Shown here: positions 8,874-17,464 of the stretch, piece after piece
How positions within the stretch are numbered: position 1 is the first letter of the stretch
How the letters are laid out: every line of letters begins with the position of its first letter
Origin: CAIWHR01 sp963786625
GTDB lineage: Bacteria; Pseudomonadota; Gammaproteobacteria; Burkholderiales; Casimicrobiaceae
Direction: 5' to 3'
Length of the DNA: 64,000 nt
NCBI GenBank assembly: GCA_963786625.1
Contig: CAWAZS010000007.1
Location: 61,259-125,258, forward strand
Notes under the pieces: model-generated
What the model saw: only the letters and a program-made list of their open reading frames with translations
The model's database searches: none
Told to the model about the DNA's origin: nothing
Program-made: the position numbers and the translations under genes

Positions 8874-9683
8874 TCAGCGGCGGGCGACGGCGCTCCTGAT
8901 CGCCGTCACCGATGCGGCGACGATGGCGTCCACGCCCAAACGTCCCAGCTCGGCGCTGGATCGGCGCGGATCGCCATAGACGCCGGCGGCACGGTCGGGA
9001 TTCCCGCCGGACTGCAGGCGCTCGGCGCGGACCAGCCGCGGATCGACGGCCAGCGCGAGCGACGTGTCGGCGAGCCCCGCGTGGGTTCCGATCTCCGCGT
9101 CGCGATAGCCGCGGCTGCGCAGCGCCGCCGGGTACGTGGTCTCGGTGACGCGGTAGTACTCGTCGACGGCATGCACGCGGACCGGCGTCGCCGCCCACTC
9201 CCGGTTGAGCCGGTCGGCCACCGCCTTCAGGCTCTTCTGATATCCGCCGTGGTCGCCGAGCAGCACGATGTCGCGAAAGCCGTGCAGCTTGAAGCTCCGC
9301 GCCGCGGATTCGAGCAGCTTCTCGAACGTCGCCTCGGGCACCGTGATGGTTCCGGGAAAGCGCATGTGCGCGGTAGGGGGATTCAGGCCCCCTTCGGGGA
9401 CATACGCGACGACCGGCGCCACCAGCGCATTGCCGAGCGCCTGCGCGATCCGCTCGGAGAGCGCCTTCACGCGCAGGTTGTGCTTGCCCAGCACCATGTG
9501 CGGCCCGTTCTGCTCGGTGCCCCCGATCGGGACGATGATCGTCGTCTTCGCCGCGCTCACCTCGCTCCGCAATTCGGTCCAGGTCAGCTCTTCGACGAAC
9601 ACGGTCGCCGCGGTGACCGGCGTCGCGCCCACGGCGACGATCAGCGCAATGCAGGCGGCGAGCCGCAGCGCCAGGGCTTTCAT
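8874..9683 (-). CDS. secreted creatininase family protein
   Basis: 269 residues with a clear signal peptide (LRLAACIALIVAVGATPVTAA). The mature part matches the creatininase/creatinine amidohydrolase fold: FVEELTWTEL, IIVPIGGTEQNGPHMVLGKHN, AYVPEGGLN, HMRFPGTITVPEATFEKLLES, IVLLGDHGGYQ and DEYYR. In classical creatininase the first metal-binding motif reads like GSTEQHGPHLPLxTD; here the second ligand His is Asn and the Asp position is His-Asn. The substrate is therefore uncertain and amidohydrolase activity is not assured. A 54-bp gap separates it from the downstream beta-propeller gene, suggesting an operon. Confidence 0.85.
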   Translation of the reverse strand: MKALALRLAACIALIVAVGATPVTAATVFVEELTWTELRSEVSAAKTTIIVPIGGTEQNGPHMVLGKHNLRVKALSERIAQALGNALVAPVVAYVPEGGLNPPTAHMRFPGTITVPEATFEKLLESAARSFKLHGFRDIVLLGDHGGYQKSLKAVADRLNREWAATPVRVHAVDEYYRVTETTYPAALRSRGYRDAEIGTHAGLADTSLALAVDPRLVRAERLQSGGNPDRAAGVYGDPRRSSAELGRLGVDAIVAASVTAIRSAVARR

Positions 9684-9726
9684 GAGCGCACGCGACGAAG
9701 GCAGGGGTCGATCGGCATACCCGGAG

Positions 9727-10503
9727 TCATTCCTGGCGCGGCGGGCTGCCCGCCCGGTTCGCCTCGAGATCCTTGTGCAGCTTGATCGGCTGCCGCGCCT
9801 TGCGCAGGCGGAGGTTGAGCATTTCGACGCCGACAGAGAAGGCCATCGCGAAATAGATGTAGCCCTTCGGGATGTGCAGTTCGATGCCCTCGCCGATCAA
9901 CGCGACGCCGACGAGGATCAGGAACGACAGCGCCAGCATCTTGATCGTGGGGTGCGTGTCGACGAAATCGCCGATCGGCTTGGCGGCGAACATCATGATG
10001 ACGACGGCGATGACGATGGCGAGCACCATGACCGCGACGTCGTCGACCATGCCCACGGCCGTGATCACCGAATCCAGCGAGAACACGATGTCGATGATGG
10101 CGATCTGCGCCAGGGTGCCGTAGAAGTCCGAAGCCCGCGGGCCGGCGTGCCCGCCCTCGCCGGCGCTCTCGCCTTCCAGCGCGTTGTGGATCTCCATCAC
10201 CGACTTGGCGAGCAGGAACAGCCCGCCGCCGACGAGGATCAGGTCCCGTCCGGAGACCTCGTGCATGCGGATCGCGAACAGCGGGTCGGTCAGGCGCATC
10301 ATCCACGCCAGCGACAGCAGCAGGGCGATGCGCATCCCCATCGCCAGCCCGAGGCCGATCAGGCGCGCCCGGTTGCGCTGTTCCGGCGGCAGCCGCCCCA
10401 CGAGGATCGAGATGAAGATGATGTTGTCCACGCCGAGGACGATCTCCAGCGCCGTCAGCGTGAGGAGCGCAATCCACATCTCGGGGGAAGTCAGCCAATC
10501 CAT
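9727..10503 (-). CDS. TerC family integral membrane protein
   Basis: 258 residues from ATG at 10503, preceded by a strong AGGAGGG ribosome site. It has about seven membrane helices and the family signatures ALEIVLGVDNIIFISIL, with its acidic and Asn residues in the first helix, and AIIDIVFSLDSVITAVGM in the second half. TerC-family proteins (YgaP/YoaE/Alx-like) are linked to tellurite resistance and to Mn2+ or Ca2+ export at the inner membrane. The gene starts 15 bp after the mltF stop on the same strand. Which metal is moved cannot be read from sequence. Confidence 0.9.
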   Translation of the reverse strand: MDWLTSPEMWIALLTLTALEIVLGVDNIIFISILVGRLPPEQRNRARLIGLGLAMGMRIALLLSLAWMMRLTDPLFAIRMHEVSGRDLILVGGGLFLLAKSVMEIHNALEGESAGEGGHAGPRASDFYGTLAQIAIIDIVFSLDSVITAVGMVDDVAVMVLAIVIAVVIMMFAAKPIGDFVDTHPTIKMLALSFLILVGVALIGEGIELHIPKGYIYFAMAFSVGVEMLNLRLRKARQPIKLHKDLEANRAGSPPRQE

Positions 10504-10517
10504 GAACCCTCCTGGGT

Positions 10518-12086
10518 CTAGCGTGAGCCGATCGGAGCGGCGGAGGCCGCAGTACCGGCGCTCTGCGGCTTCTTCGCGCCCGCAGCGTAGGTCGGCGCCG
10601 GTTCCCGGTCCGGCGACTCGGCGATCAGGCGCAGGCGCGGCTGGTGGGGCCGCTCGTGGGCGAGCAGGACGTCGTAGTATTCGCGGACGCGATCGACGAA
10701 GGCGACCGGCATGCCGCCGCGCGCATAACCCTGCTTCGCCTGCGCGTAGTATTCCGGAATCGCCAGCAGCGGCAGCACCTTCTTCACGTCGATCCACAGG
10801 TCCGGGTTCAGGTTCTGCCGCTGCGCGAGGATGCGCGCATCCTCGAGGTGACCCAGGCCGATATTGAACGCGGCGAGCGCGAGCCACGTCCGGTCCGGCT
10901 CGTGGATGCGCTCCGGCAGCTTCGCCTTGAGGTCGCGCAGATAGCGTGCCGCCGCGATCACGTTCTGCGCGGGATCGAGCAGATCGGTGATGCCGAGGTG
11001 CCTCGCGGTGTCGCCGGTGATCTGCATGAAGCCGCGGACGCCGGTCGCGCTGGTTGCCGCCGGGTCCCACTGCGATTCCTGGTAGGCGATCGCGGCGACC
11101 AGCCGCCACTCGATGCCGGTCTTCTCCTGGGCGTCGATGAAGAGGTTCCGGTACTGCGGCAGCAGCGTCCGCATGCGCTCCTGGAGCACTTCGGCGTCGA
11201 CGCGCGGGATCTGACGCACGTCCGGGATGTAGCGGTCGGTGAGCCGGGCGAGCGTGCCGTCGCGCCTGAGGCGAGCCAGAAACCGGTCGAGCTCCTGTCG
11301 CAGATCCGGGAAGCGCGGCGGCACGATCCACGCGATCTCGCGCTTGCCGCCCGCAGGAAACGCCACGTCGAAGCCGAGGTAGACGTTGCGCGCAAGCGAC
11401 GCGGCGAGCGAGCCGACGAGGGCGTAGCCGATGGTGCCGTCGGAGACCTGGGAGATCAGGGCCGCCGCGGAGGACAGCGCCAGCGACCGCCACACGATTC
11501 CCGGATGCGCGCCGCGGATGGCATCGATCTCGGGCGCGAAGCCGGTGCCCTCCGCGTAGGCCACGGTTTCGCCGTCGAGATCGCCCCAGTTCGCGGGGCG
11601 GAAGCCCTCGCGGTTGTAGATCAGCACCGGCTCGGCGGCAGCGAAGCCGGTCGTCCACAGCACGTCGGGCGAGTCGTCGCCGGATTCCCTCGCCGCGGCA
11701 CGCGAGGGCGAACGCGGTCGCTGCGTGCCGGGCGAAGGCAGCGGCCGATAGAGGCCGCCCGCGCCGATGTGCGCCTCGCCCCTGGCGATGCCGGCGATCA
11801 CGTCCGCCGCCGAATCGGCGATCGTGAAGCGCAGCGAGACCTTCTTCTCGCTGGCGAATTGCCGCGCCAGATCGACGTCGAAGCCCGCCAGCGCGCCATC
11901 GGGACCCGGAAAATGGAAGACGGGCCCGGGGTGGATCAGAACGACGAGCTCCTGCGCCTCCTCGGGCGCAGGGAGCGGGACCGGCTCGCGATGGATGGCG
12001 GAGGGCACGATCAAGATCGCAATGCCGATGCCCGCCGCGATGGCGACTCCGGCGGCGATCAGGGCAGGGCGGCGCAGCGCACGCAC
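10518..12086 (-). CDS. mltF: membrane-bound lytic murein transglycosylase F
   Basis: About 522 residues from GTG at 12086. The frame is open to 12176, but only to a TTG and through a TATAAT on this strand (12139-12144), so the later start is preferred. An N-terminal anchor (RRPALIAAGVAIAAGIGIAILIV) is followed by a periplasmic solute-binding-like domain (GFDVDLARQFAS), then the SLT catalytic domain with Glu in AIAYQESQWDPAATSATGVRGFMQ and LAAFNIGLGHLEDAR. It cleaves peptidoglycan to 1,6-anhydro-muropeptides at the outer membrane. An Arg/Ser-rich insert (about SPGTQRPRSPSRAAARESGDD) is unusual. Divergent from the 4.5S RNA. Confidence 0.92.
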   Translation of the reverse strand: MRALRRPALIAAGVAIAAGIGIAILIVPSAIHREPVPLPAPEEAQELVVLIHPGPVFHFPGPDGALAGFDVDLARQFASEKKVSLRFTIADSAADVIAGIARGEAHIGAGGLYRPLPSPGTQRPRSPSRAAARESGDDSPDVLWTTGFAAAEPVLIYNREGFRPANWGDLDGETVAYAEGTGFAPEIDAIRGAHPGIVWRSLALSSAAALISQVSDGTIGYALVGSLAASLARNVYLGFDVAFPAGGKREIAWIVPPRFPDLRQELDRFLARLRRDGTLARLTDRYIPDVRQIPRVDAEVLQERMRTLLPQYRNLFIDAQEKTGIEWRLVAAIAYQESQWDPAATSATGVRGFMQITGDTARHLGITDLLDPAQNVIAAARYLRDLKAKLPERIHEPDRTWLALAAFNIGLGHLEDARILAQRQNLNPDLWIDVKKVLPLLAIPEYYAQAKQGYARGGMPVAFVDRVREYYDVLLAHERPHQPRLRLIAESPDREPAPTYAAGAKKPQSAGTAASAAPIGSR

Positions 12087-12228
12087 TGGCAGGTGGATGG
12101 CGATGGCGGAAAGGTCAGGGCTGGCGGCGAGGCGACCGATTATAGCGACTGGCCCCGCATGGCGAGCTTGCCGCAAGCCGTCCGATGGCCGATAATCCGA
12201 CGCTTGCGCTGGTTGCGCAACCGATCAA

Positions 12229-12328
12229 CGGCGGGTCGCCCCGCATTGCAGCGTCGTGAACCTGGTCAGGTCCGGAAGGAAGCAGCCACAGCGACTCAAC
12301 TGCAAGTGCCGGGGGAACGGCTCGCCAC
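12229..12328 (+). ncRNA. ffs: signal recognition particle RNA, small bacterial type (4.5S)
   Basis: The invariant SRP apical domain is present: GGTCAGGTCCGGAAGG followed by AAGCAGCC (12264-12287). The flanks pair as a long hairpin: GGCGGGTCGCCCC at the 5' end against GGGGGAACGGCTCGCC at the 3' end, so ends near 12229 and 12328 are estimates of a few bases. A GATAAT hexamer at 12191 could be its -10 box. The RNA binds Ffh to target membrane proteins. It sits just ahead of dnaX, as in many betaproteobacteria. Confidence 0.93.
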
Positions 12329-12499
12329 CCTCGTGCTTTTCCGTCATTTCGACGTGATGCTTCGTTGCTCCTCGACCGCGGTCGCTTGTGTACTTCGTTT
12401 GTACACGGCGCGCCCGCGGTCGTCGTCGCGCCTCGCCTGACGCCGAACTGACGAAAAAGAGCTGCCGGCGTCTCCGGAAAACCGCGGCATCGTCGTCGG

Positions 12500-14180
12500 A
12501 TGAGCTACGAGGTACTTGCCCGCAAGTGGCGGCCGAAGACGTTTTCCGAGCTCGCCGGGCAGGAGCACGTGGTGACGGCGCTGACCAACGCGCTCACCCG
12601 CGGCCGGCTCCATCATGCGTACCTGCTCACGGGAACGCGCGGCGTCGGCAAGACGACGATCGCGCGGATCCTCGCAAAGAGCCTCAACTGCATCACCAAC
12701 GGCGTGACGGCAACGCCCTGCGGCACCTGTGCCGCGTGCACCGACATCGATGCCGGGCGCTTCATCGACCTGCTCGAGCTCGACGCTGCCTCGAACACCG
12801 GCATCGACAACATGCGCGAGATCCTCGACAACGCGCGCTACGCGCCGACGGTGGGCCGCTACAAGGTCTACCTGATCGACGAAGTGCACATGCTGTCGAA
12901 GGCGGCGTTCAACTCGATGCTGAAGACGCTCGAGGAGCCGCCCGGGCACGTCAAGTTCGTGCTGGCGACGACCGACCCGCAGAAGATCCCGGTCACGGTG
13001 TTGTCGCGCTGCCTGCAGTTCAACCTGAAGCAGCTGCCGCGGCCGCTGATCGTCGAACGGCTCGGCGCGATCCTGGCGGCGGAGGGTATCGGGTTCGACG
13101 CGCCGGCCATCGCGCTGATCGCGCGCGCGGCGCACGGTTCGATGCGCGACGCGCTGTCGCTGCTCGACCAGGCGATCGCCTACGGCGACGGCGAGGTACG
13201 CGACGGCGTGGTGCGCGCGATGCTGGGCGCGGTCGACACCGAATACGTGTACCGGATCGTCGATGCGCTCCACGCGAACGACGGCACGGCGCTGCTCGCC
13301 GAGGTCGATGCGCATGGCGGCGCGAAGCATCGCCTTCGCGTCGGCCCTGGAGGAGCTCGCATCGCTCTTCCACCGGATCGCGGTCGCGCAGACGGTGCCG
13401 GGCGCGACGGGGACGATGGAGGATGCCGGCCAGGTGACGGCGCTCGCCGCGCGACTCGCGCCGGAAATGGTGCAGCTCGCCTACCAGATCTGCGTTCAGG
13501 GCCGAGCCGATCTGTCGCTGGCGCCGGACGAGGCGACCGGGTTCTCGATGACCTTGCTGCGGTTGTTGGCTTTCGAGCCGGCAGGCCCCGGGGCGACGGC
13601 GACGGCGCCCGGCGGAAGCGGTGCCGCGATCCGCAACGCTTCACCTCGACGCGGAGCGGGGAGCGCGCTTCCGGCCGCCGCCGAGGCGACCGTAATCCGG
13701 CCCACGGCACCGCCTGCGCGCGCGGTGGCGGACCCCAACGCAGGGTCGGACGCGACGGCCGCAGCGGTGGAGCCGCCGGCGATTTCGGCGATGCCCACCG
13801 ATCCGGCCGAGTGGCCGGCATTCGTGTCCGGACTCCGCCTGGCGCCGATGGCCGCGCAGCTTGCCGCCCAGACCGAGCTCAAGTCCTTCCAGGGCAACGT
13901 GTTGACGCTCGCGCTGCCGGCAACGCACAAGCACCTCGCCGACCGGGCCTATGCCGACCGGCTCAAGGCCGCGCTCGATCAGGCGACCGGCCGCAAGCTG
14001 ATGCTCGCGTTCGAGGTGGGGACGGCAGGGGAGGCGTCGCTGGCGGCACGGAAGATGCGCGAGCAGGCCGAGCAGAAGGCGAAGACCGAAGAGGCATTTC
14101 GCAGCGAGCCCTTCGTCCAGGAGGCGCTCGCCCGTTTTGATGCGAAAATCCGGCCGGATTCGATCAAACCGGCGTCGTGA
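12500..14180 (+). CDS. dnaX: DNA polymerase III subunits gamma/tau, frameshifted
   Basis: About 559 residues once one base is dropped. SYEVLARKWRPKTFSELAGQ starts the clamp-loader ATPase; Walker A is GTRGVGKTT, the zinc module is C-x8-C-x2-C-x2-C (CITNGVTATPCGTCAAC), Walker B YLIDEVHMLS and the arginine-finger SRC motif is LSRCLQFNL. The second half, from ARSIAFASALEELASLFHRIA on, holds domain III, a Pro/Ala-rich linker and the tau-type C-terminus (WPAFVSGLRLAPMAAQLAAQTEL). The frame changes at about 13313 (one extra C in GCGCATG). dnaX is essential, so this is probably a sequence error. It is not the known programmed site, since there is no A-rich slippery run and no nearby stop. Confidence 0.95.
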
Positions 14181-14183
14181 CTG

Positions 14184-14219
14184 CGCAGTGCCCGCCGCAG
14201 TGTCCACCGCAGTGTCCAC
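14184..14219. repeat. three tandem copies of a 12-bp unit between dnaX and ybaB
   Basis: The unit CGCAGTGTCCAC occurs exactly at 14196-14207 and 14208-14219, with a diverged copy at 14184-14195. It begins right after the dnaX stop and ends about 23 bp before the ybaB ribosome site. In the ybaB frame it would read Cys-Pro-Pro-Gln repeats, but the conserved protein starts later, so it is most likely untranslated. Confidence 0.8.
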
Positions 14220-14257
14220 CTCTGCGCCGGGCGCACAACGAGAAGGAACCCATTCCG

Positions 14258-14584
14258 ATGATGAAGAACCAGCTGGCCGGCCTGATGAAGCAGGCGCAGC
14301 AGATGCAGGACAACATGAAGAAGGCGCAGGAGGAGCTCGCCCAGACCGAAGTCGAAGGGCAGTCCGGCGCCGGCCTCGTCCGGGTCGTGATGACCTGCCG
14401 CCACGACGTCAAGCGCGTGACGATCGATCCGTCGCTCCTGGGCGAGGACAAGGACATGCTGGAGGACCTCGTCGCAGCCGCCATCAACGACGCGGTGCGC
14501 CGCGTCGAAGCGACGACGCAGGAGAAGATGTCCGGCCTGACCATGGGCATGCCGATGCCCCCCGGCTTCAAGCTGCCGTTCTGA
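14258..14584 (+). CDS. ybaB: YbaB/EbfC family nucleoid-associated protein
   Basis: 108 residues from ATG at 14258 (MMKNQLAGLMKQAQQMQDNMKK); a second ATG follows at once at 14261. GAAGGAA lies about 10 bp upstream. The N-terminal amphipathic helix, the VRVVMTCRHDVKRVTIDPSLL strand pair and the ending MPPGFKLPF are standard for this small dimeric DNA-binding protein. The dnaX-ybaB-recR order is widely conserved, pointing to a role linked to DNA recombination and replication. Confidence 0.95.
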   Translation: MMKNQLAGLMKQAQQMQDNMKKAQEELAQTEVEGQSGAGLVRVVMTCRHDVKRVTIDPSLLGEDKDMLEDLVAAAINDAVRRVEATTQEKMSGLTMGMPMPPGFKLPF

Positions 14585-14677
14585 CCGCGCTCGGCGAAGC
14601 GCAGGCTCCCGCGGTTCCGCGCCCGAACCACGCGATGGATTCGTTGCTCTGACGCCGGCTGCCCTATCGGCTGACCT

Positions 14678-15307
14678 ATGGGCGCGACACCGGGTAGCGA
14701 TCCGCTGACGCCGGTTTCCGGCCTGGACGAGCTGGCGCGCGCGCTGCGCAGCCTGCCCGGGGTCGGGCCCAAGGCGGCTCAGCGGATGGCGCTGCACCTG
14801 CTCCAGCACGACCGCGAGGGGGCCGTGCGCCTGGCGCAGGCGCTGCTCCATGCCGCCGAGACGGTGCGCCACTGCGAGCGCTGCAACACCTTCACCGAGG
14901 AGGCCGTGTGCGCACTGTGCCGGTCCGGCCGGCGCGACGAGTCGCTGCTCTGCATTGTCGAGACGCCGGCCGATCTGCTGATGGTCGAGCAGACGCAGGC
15001 CTACTCCGGGCTCTATTTCGTGTTGATGGGGCGACTCTCGCCGCTCGATGGGATCGGGCCGAAGGAGATCCACCTCGAACGGCTGATCAAGCGCGCAACG
15101 GACGGTCTCGTCCGGGAAGTGGTCCTCGCGACCAATTTCACGAACGAGGGGGAGGCCACCGCCCACTACATCGGGGAGCTGCTCAAGGCGCGCGGGCTGA
15201 AGGTGAGCCGCCTCGCCCGCGGCGTGCCGGTGGGCGGGGAGCTCGAGTACGTCGACAGCGGGACGCTGGCGCAGGCGCTGCGCGAGCGGCGCAGCCTCGG
15301 ATCGTGA
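14678..15307 (+). CDS. recR: recombination mediator protein RecR
   Basis: 209 residues. Helix-hairpin-helix region LRSLPGVGPKAAQRMALHLL is near the N-terminus, the C4 zinc finger is CERCNTFTEEAVCALC, and the Toprim domain has IVETPADLLMVEQTQAYSGLYFVLMGRLSPLDGIGP. The C-terminus has TNFTNEGEATAHYIGELL and SRLARGVPVGGELEYVDSGTLAQAL. RecR with RecO and RecF loads RecA at single-stranded gaps. Last gene of the dnaX-ybaB-recR group. Confidence 0.97.
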   Translation: MGATPGSDPLTPVSGLDELARALRSLPGVGPKAAQRMALHLLQHDREGAVRLAQALLHAAETVRHCERCNTFTEEAVCALCRSGRRDESLLCIVETPADLLMVEQTQAYSGLYFVLMGRLSPLDGIGPKEIHLERLIKRATDGLVREVVLATNFTNEGEATAHYIGELLKARGLKVSRLARGVPVGGELEYVDSGTLAQALRERRSLGS

Positions 15308-15525
15308 GCGCCCGCCGCCCCGTTCCCGGGCCGGCCGAGCCCGGGCAGCAGCGGGTTCCTGCGCCGGTGGAAGGCGTGGACTTCGACGACGGTGCAGGTA
15401 TAGACTTGCAGGATACAAACAAGGCGCGGGGCCGCCACCACGGTCCCGCACCCGGGCAGGATTCGGGGTCCATCGCAGCGTCCATCCCCGGCACGGCGCA
15501 CAAACGCCATTTCTTTGGAGGGTTC

Positions 15526-16692
15526 ATGACACGCAAACCAGTCGTCCCGGCACTGCCGGAAGTCCGCAAGCAAGGCTCGCGCCGCACGTTCCTCAAGGCT
15601 GCCACGGGCATTGCGGCCACTGGCGCGACGCTCGGTTTCCCGATGATCGCGAAGGCCCAGGGCCCCATCAGCATGCGCTGGCAGAGCACCTGGCCGTCGA
15701 AGGACATCTTCCACGAGTACGCGCTCGATTACGCGAAGAAGGTCAACGACATGACCGGCGGCGAGCTCAAGATCGAGGTGCTGCCGGCGGGCGCCGTCGT
15801 GCCCGCGTTCGGGCTGCTCGACGCGGTGTCGAAGGGCACGCTCGACGGCGGTCACGGCGTTCTCGTCTATCACTACGGCAAGCAGAACGCGCTGGCATTG
15901 TGGGGATCGGGACCCGCGTACGGCATGGACGCCAACATGCTGCTCGCCTGGCACAAATACGGCGGCGGCAAGGAGCTGCTCAACAAGCTCTACGCCTCGA
16001 TCGGCGCCAACGTCGTGTCGTTCCCGTACGGGCCGATGCCGACGCAGCCGCTCGGATGGTTCAAGAAACCGATCACCAAGAACGAGGATTTCAAGGGCCT
16101 CAAGTTCCGCACGGTCGGCATCTCCATTGACGTGTTCACCGGCCTGGGCGCGGCGGTCAACGCGCTGCCCGGCGGCGAGATCGTCCCGGCGATGGACCGC
16201 GGTCTGCTGGACGCGGCGGAGTTCAACAACGCGTCGTCCGATCGCCTGCTGGGCTTCGCCGACGTGTCCAAGGTGTGCATGCTGCAGAGCTATCACCAGA
16301 ACGCCGAGCAGTTCGAGATCATGTTCAACAAGACCAAGTACGATGCGCTGCCGGAGAAGATGCGCGCGATCATCGCCAACGCCGTGGAGGCGGCTTCCGC
16401 CGACATGTCGTGGAAGGCGGTCGACCGCTATTCGAAGGACTATATCGAGCTGCAGTCCAAGGACAAGGTCAAGTTCTACAAGACCCCGGACGCCGTCCTG
16501 CAGACGCAACTGACCGCCTATGACGCGGCGGCCGCGAAGAAGGCGGCGGACAACGCGCTGTTCAAGGAGATCGCGGATTCGCAGAAGGCGTTCGCCGAGC
16601 GCGCGGTGCGCTGGGATCTCGACACCAACGTCAGCCGGCGGATGGCCTACAACCATTACTTCGGCGCCAAGCCGGCCGCCAAGAAGGGCTGA
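15526..16692 (+). CDS. TRAP transporter substrate-binding protein (DctP family)
   Basis: 388 residues from ATG at 15526, with GGAGGG upstream. The N-terminus has a Tat-type signal (SRRTFLKAATGIAATGATLGFPMIAKAQ), so it is exported folded to the periplasm. The mature domain matches DctP-like proteins: ISMRWQSTWPSKDIFHEYA, GGELKIEVLPAGAVVPAFGLLDAVSKGTLDGGHG, and LKFRTVGISIDVFTGLGAAVNALPGGEIVPAMDRGLLDAAEF with the conserved Arg that binds substrate carboxylate. The YxxAxxDx motifs suggest the mannitol/2-oxoacid-like subfamily. Ligand unknown. A terminator follows the gene, allowing excess binding protein over the permeases. Confidence 0.93.
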   Translation: MTRKPVVPALPEVRKQGSRRTFLKAATGIAATGATLGFPMIAKAQGPISMRWQSTWPSKDIFHEYALDYAKKVNDMTGGELKIEVLPAGAVVPAFGLLDAVSKGTLDGGHGVLVYHYGKQNALALWGSGPAYGMDANMLLAWHKYGGGKELLNKLYASIGANVVSFPYGPMPTQPLGWFKKPITKNEDFKGLKFRTVGISIDVFTGLGAAVNALPGGEIVPAMDRGLLDAAEFNNASSDRLLGFADVSKVCMLQSYHQNAEQFEIMFNKTKYDALPEKMRAIIANAVEAASADMSWKAVDRYSKDYIELQSKDKVKFYKTPDAVLQTQLTAYDAAAAKKAADNALFKEIADSQKAFAERAVRWDLDTNVSRRMAYNHYFGAKPAAKKG

Positions 16693-16715
16693 CGGCACTC
16701 GCCGTGATCGCCAAG

Positions 16716-16751
16716 GACACCATCCGGTGCCCCCGGATGGTGTCTTTTTTT
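16716..16751 (+). terminator. intrinsic terminator after the TRAP binding-protein gene
   Basis: Stem 16716-16727 (GACACCATCCGG) pairs perfectly with 16733-16744 around a 5-nt loop and is followed by seven T (16745-16751). It sits 24 bp after the binding-protein stop and about 80 bp before the small permease. Partial read-through would give binding protein in excess over the membrane subunits. Confidence 0.93.
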
Positions 16752-16831
16752 GCGCGTGCCGCGGCCAACCGGCGGGCGTAGTGGCAAACTGAAGTCCGGG
16801 TCTCGGGCGTCATTCCTGGGGGTTCTCGACC

Positions 16832-17464
16832 ATGCAAAAGCTGCTGCTGTTCGTCGACAAGATGAGCACCTGGGTCGGACACGCGTTCTCCTGGCTCATC
16901 GTCGGCCTCACCCTGCTGATCTCGTGGGAGGTCTTCTCGCGCTACGCGCTGGACAACCCGCACGCGTGGGCGTTCGACGCCATGATCATGCTGTACGGCA
17001 CGCTGTTCATGATGGCCGGCGCCTATACGCTCGCGAAGAACGGACACGTGCGCGGCGACGTGCTCTACGGCTTCTTCCCGCCGCGCCTGCAGGCGGGTCT
17101 CGACCTCGCGCTGTACATCCTCTTCTTCATTCCCGGCGTGATTGCGCTCGCCTGGGCCGGTTACACGTATGCCGCCGAGTCCTGGGCGATCAACGAGCAC
17201 TCGAACGTCACCGCGGAAGGTCCGCCGATCTATCCGTTCAAGACGATCATCCCGATCGCAGGGGCGTTCCTGCTGCTGCAGGGGATCGTCGAGATCGTGC
17301 GCTGCGTCACCTGCCTGAAGCAGGGCGACTGGCCCTCGCGCGAGGAGGACATCGAGGAGGTTGACGTCGGCAAGCTCAAGGAGATGGTGCACGTCGAGGA
17401 CTCGGCGATCCTCGACGCCGACAAGTACGTGGTCGAGCAGGAGCGCGAGGAGGCCCGCAAATGA
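16832..17464 (+). CDS. TRAP transporter small permease (DctQ family)
   Basis: 210 residues with four membrane helices (about 16-35, 50-68, 92-112, 140-160), the expected DctQ topology, and the conserved WEVFSRYALDNPHAWAFD and YTLAKNGHVRGDVLYGFFPPR motifs. The C-terminal 45 residues are acidic (SREEDIEEVDVGKLKEMVHVEDS), longer than usual. The stop overlaps the start of the large permease (ATGA at 17461), so the two subunits are coupled. It pairs with the DctP protein upstream to form a Na+-driven importer. Confidence 0.93.
   Translation: MQKLLLFVDKMSTWVGHAFSWLIVGLTLLISWEVFSRYALDNPHAWAFDAMIMLYGTLFMMAGAYTLAKNGHVRGDVLYGFFPPRLQAGLDLALYILFFIPGVIALAWAGYTYAAESWAINEHSNVTAEGPPIYPFKTIIPIAGAFLLLQGIVEIVRCVTCLKQGDWPSREEDIEEVDVGKLKEMVHVEDSAILDADKYVVEQEREEARK

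Noticed and set aside
12087..12176. N-terminal extension of mltF to TTG 12176
   Set aside because: Runs through a TATAAT on the same strand and has no signal-like content; the later GTG gives a clean membrane anchor.
13305..13320. Programmed ribosomal frameshift in dnaX
   Set aside because: No slippery heptamer, no nearby stop, shift in a conserved region; an extra base is simpler.
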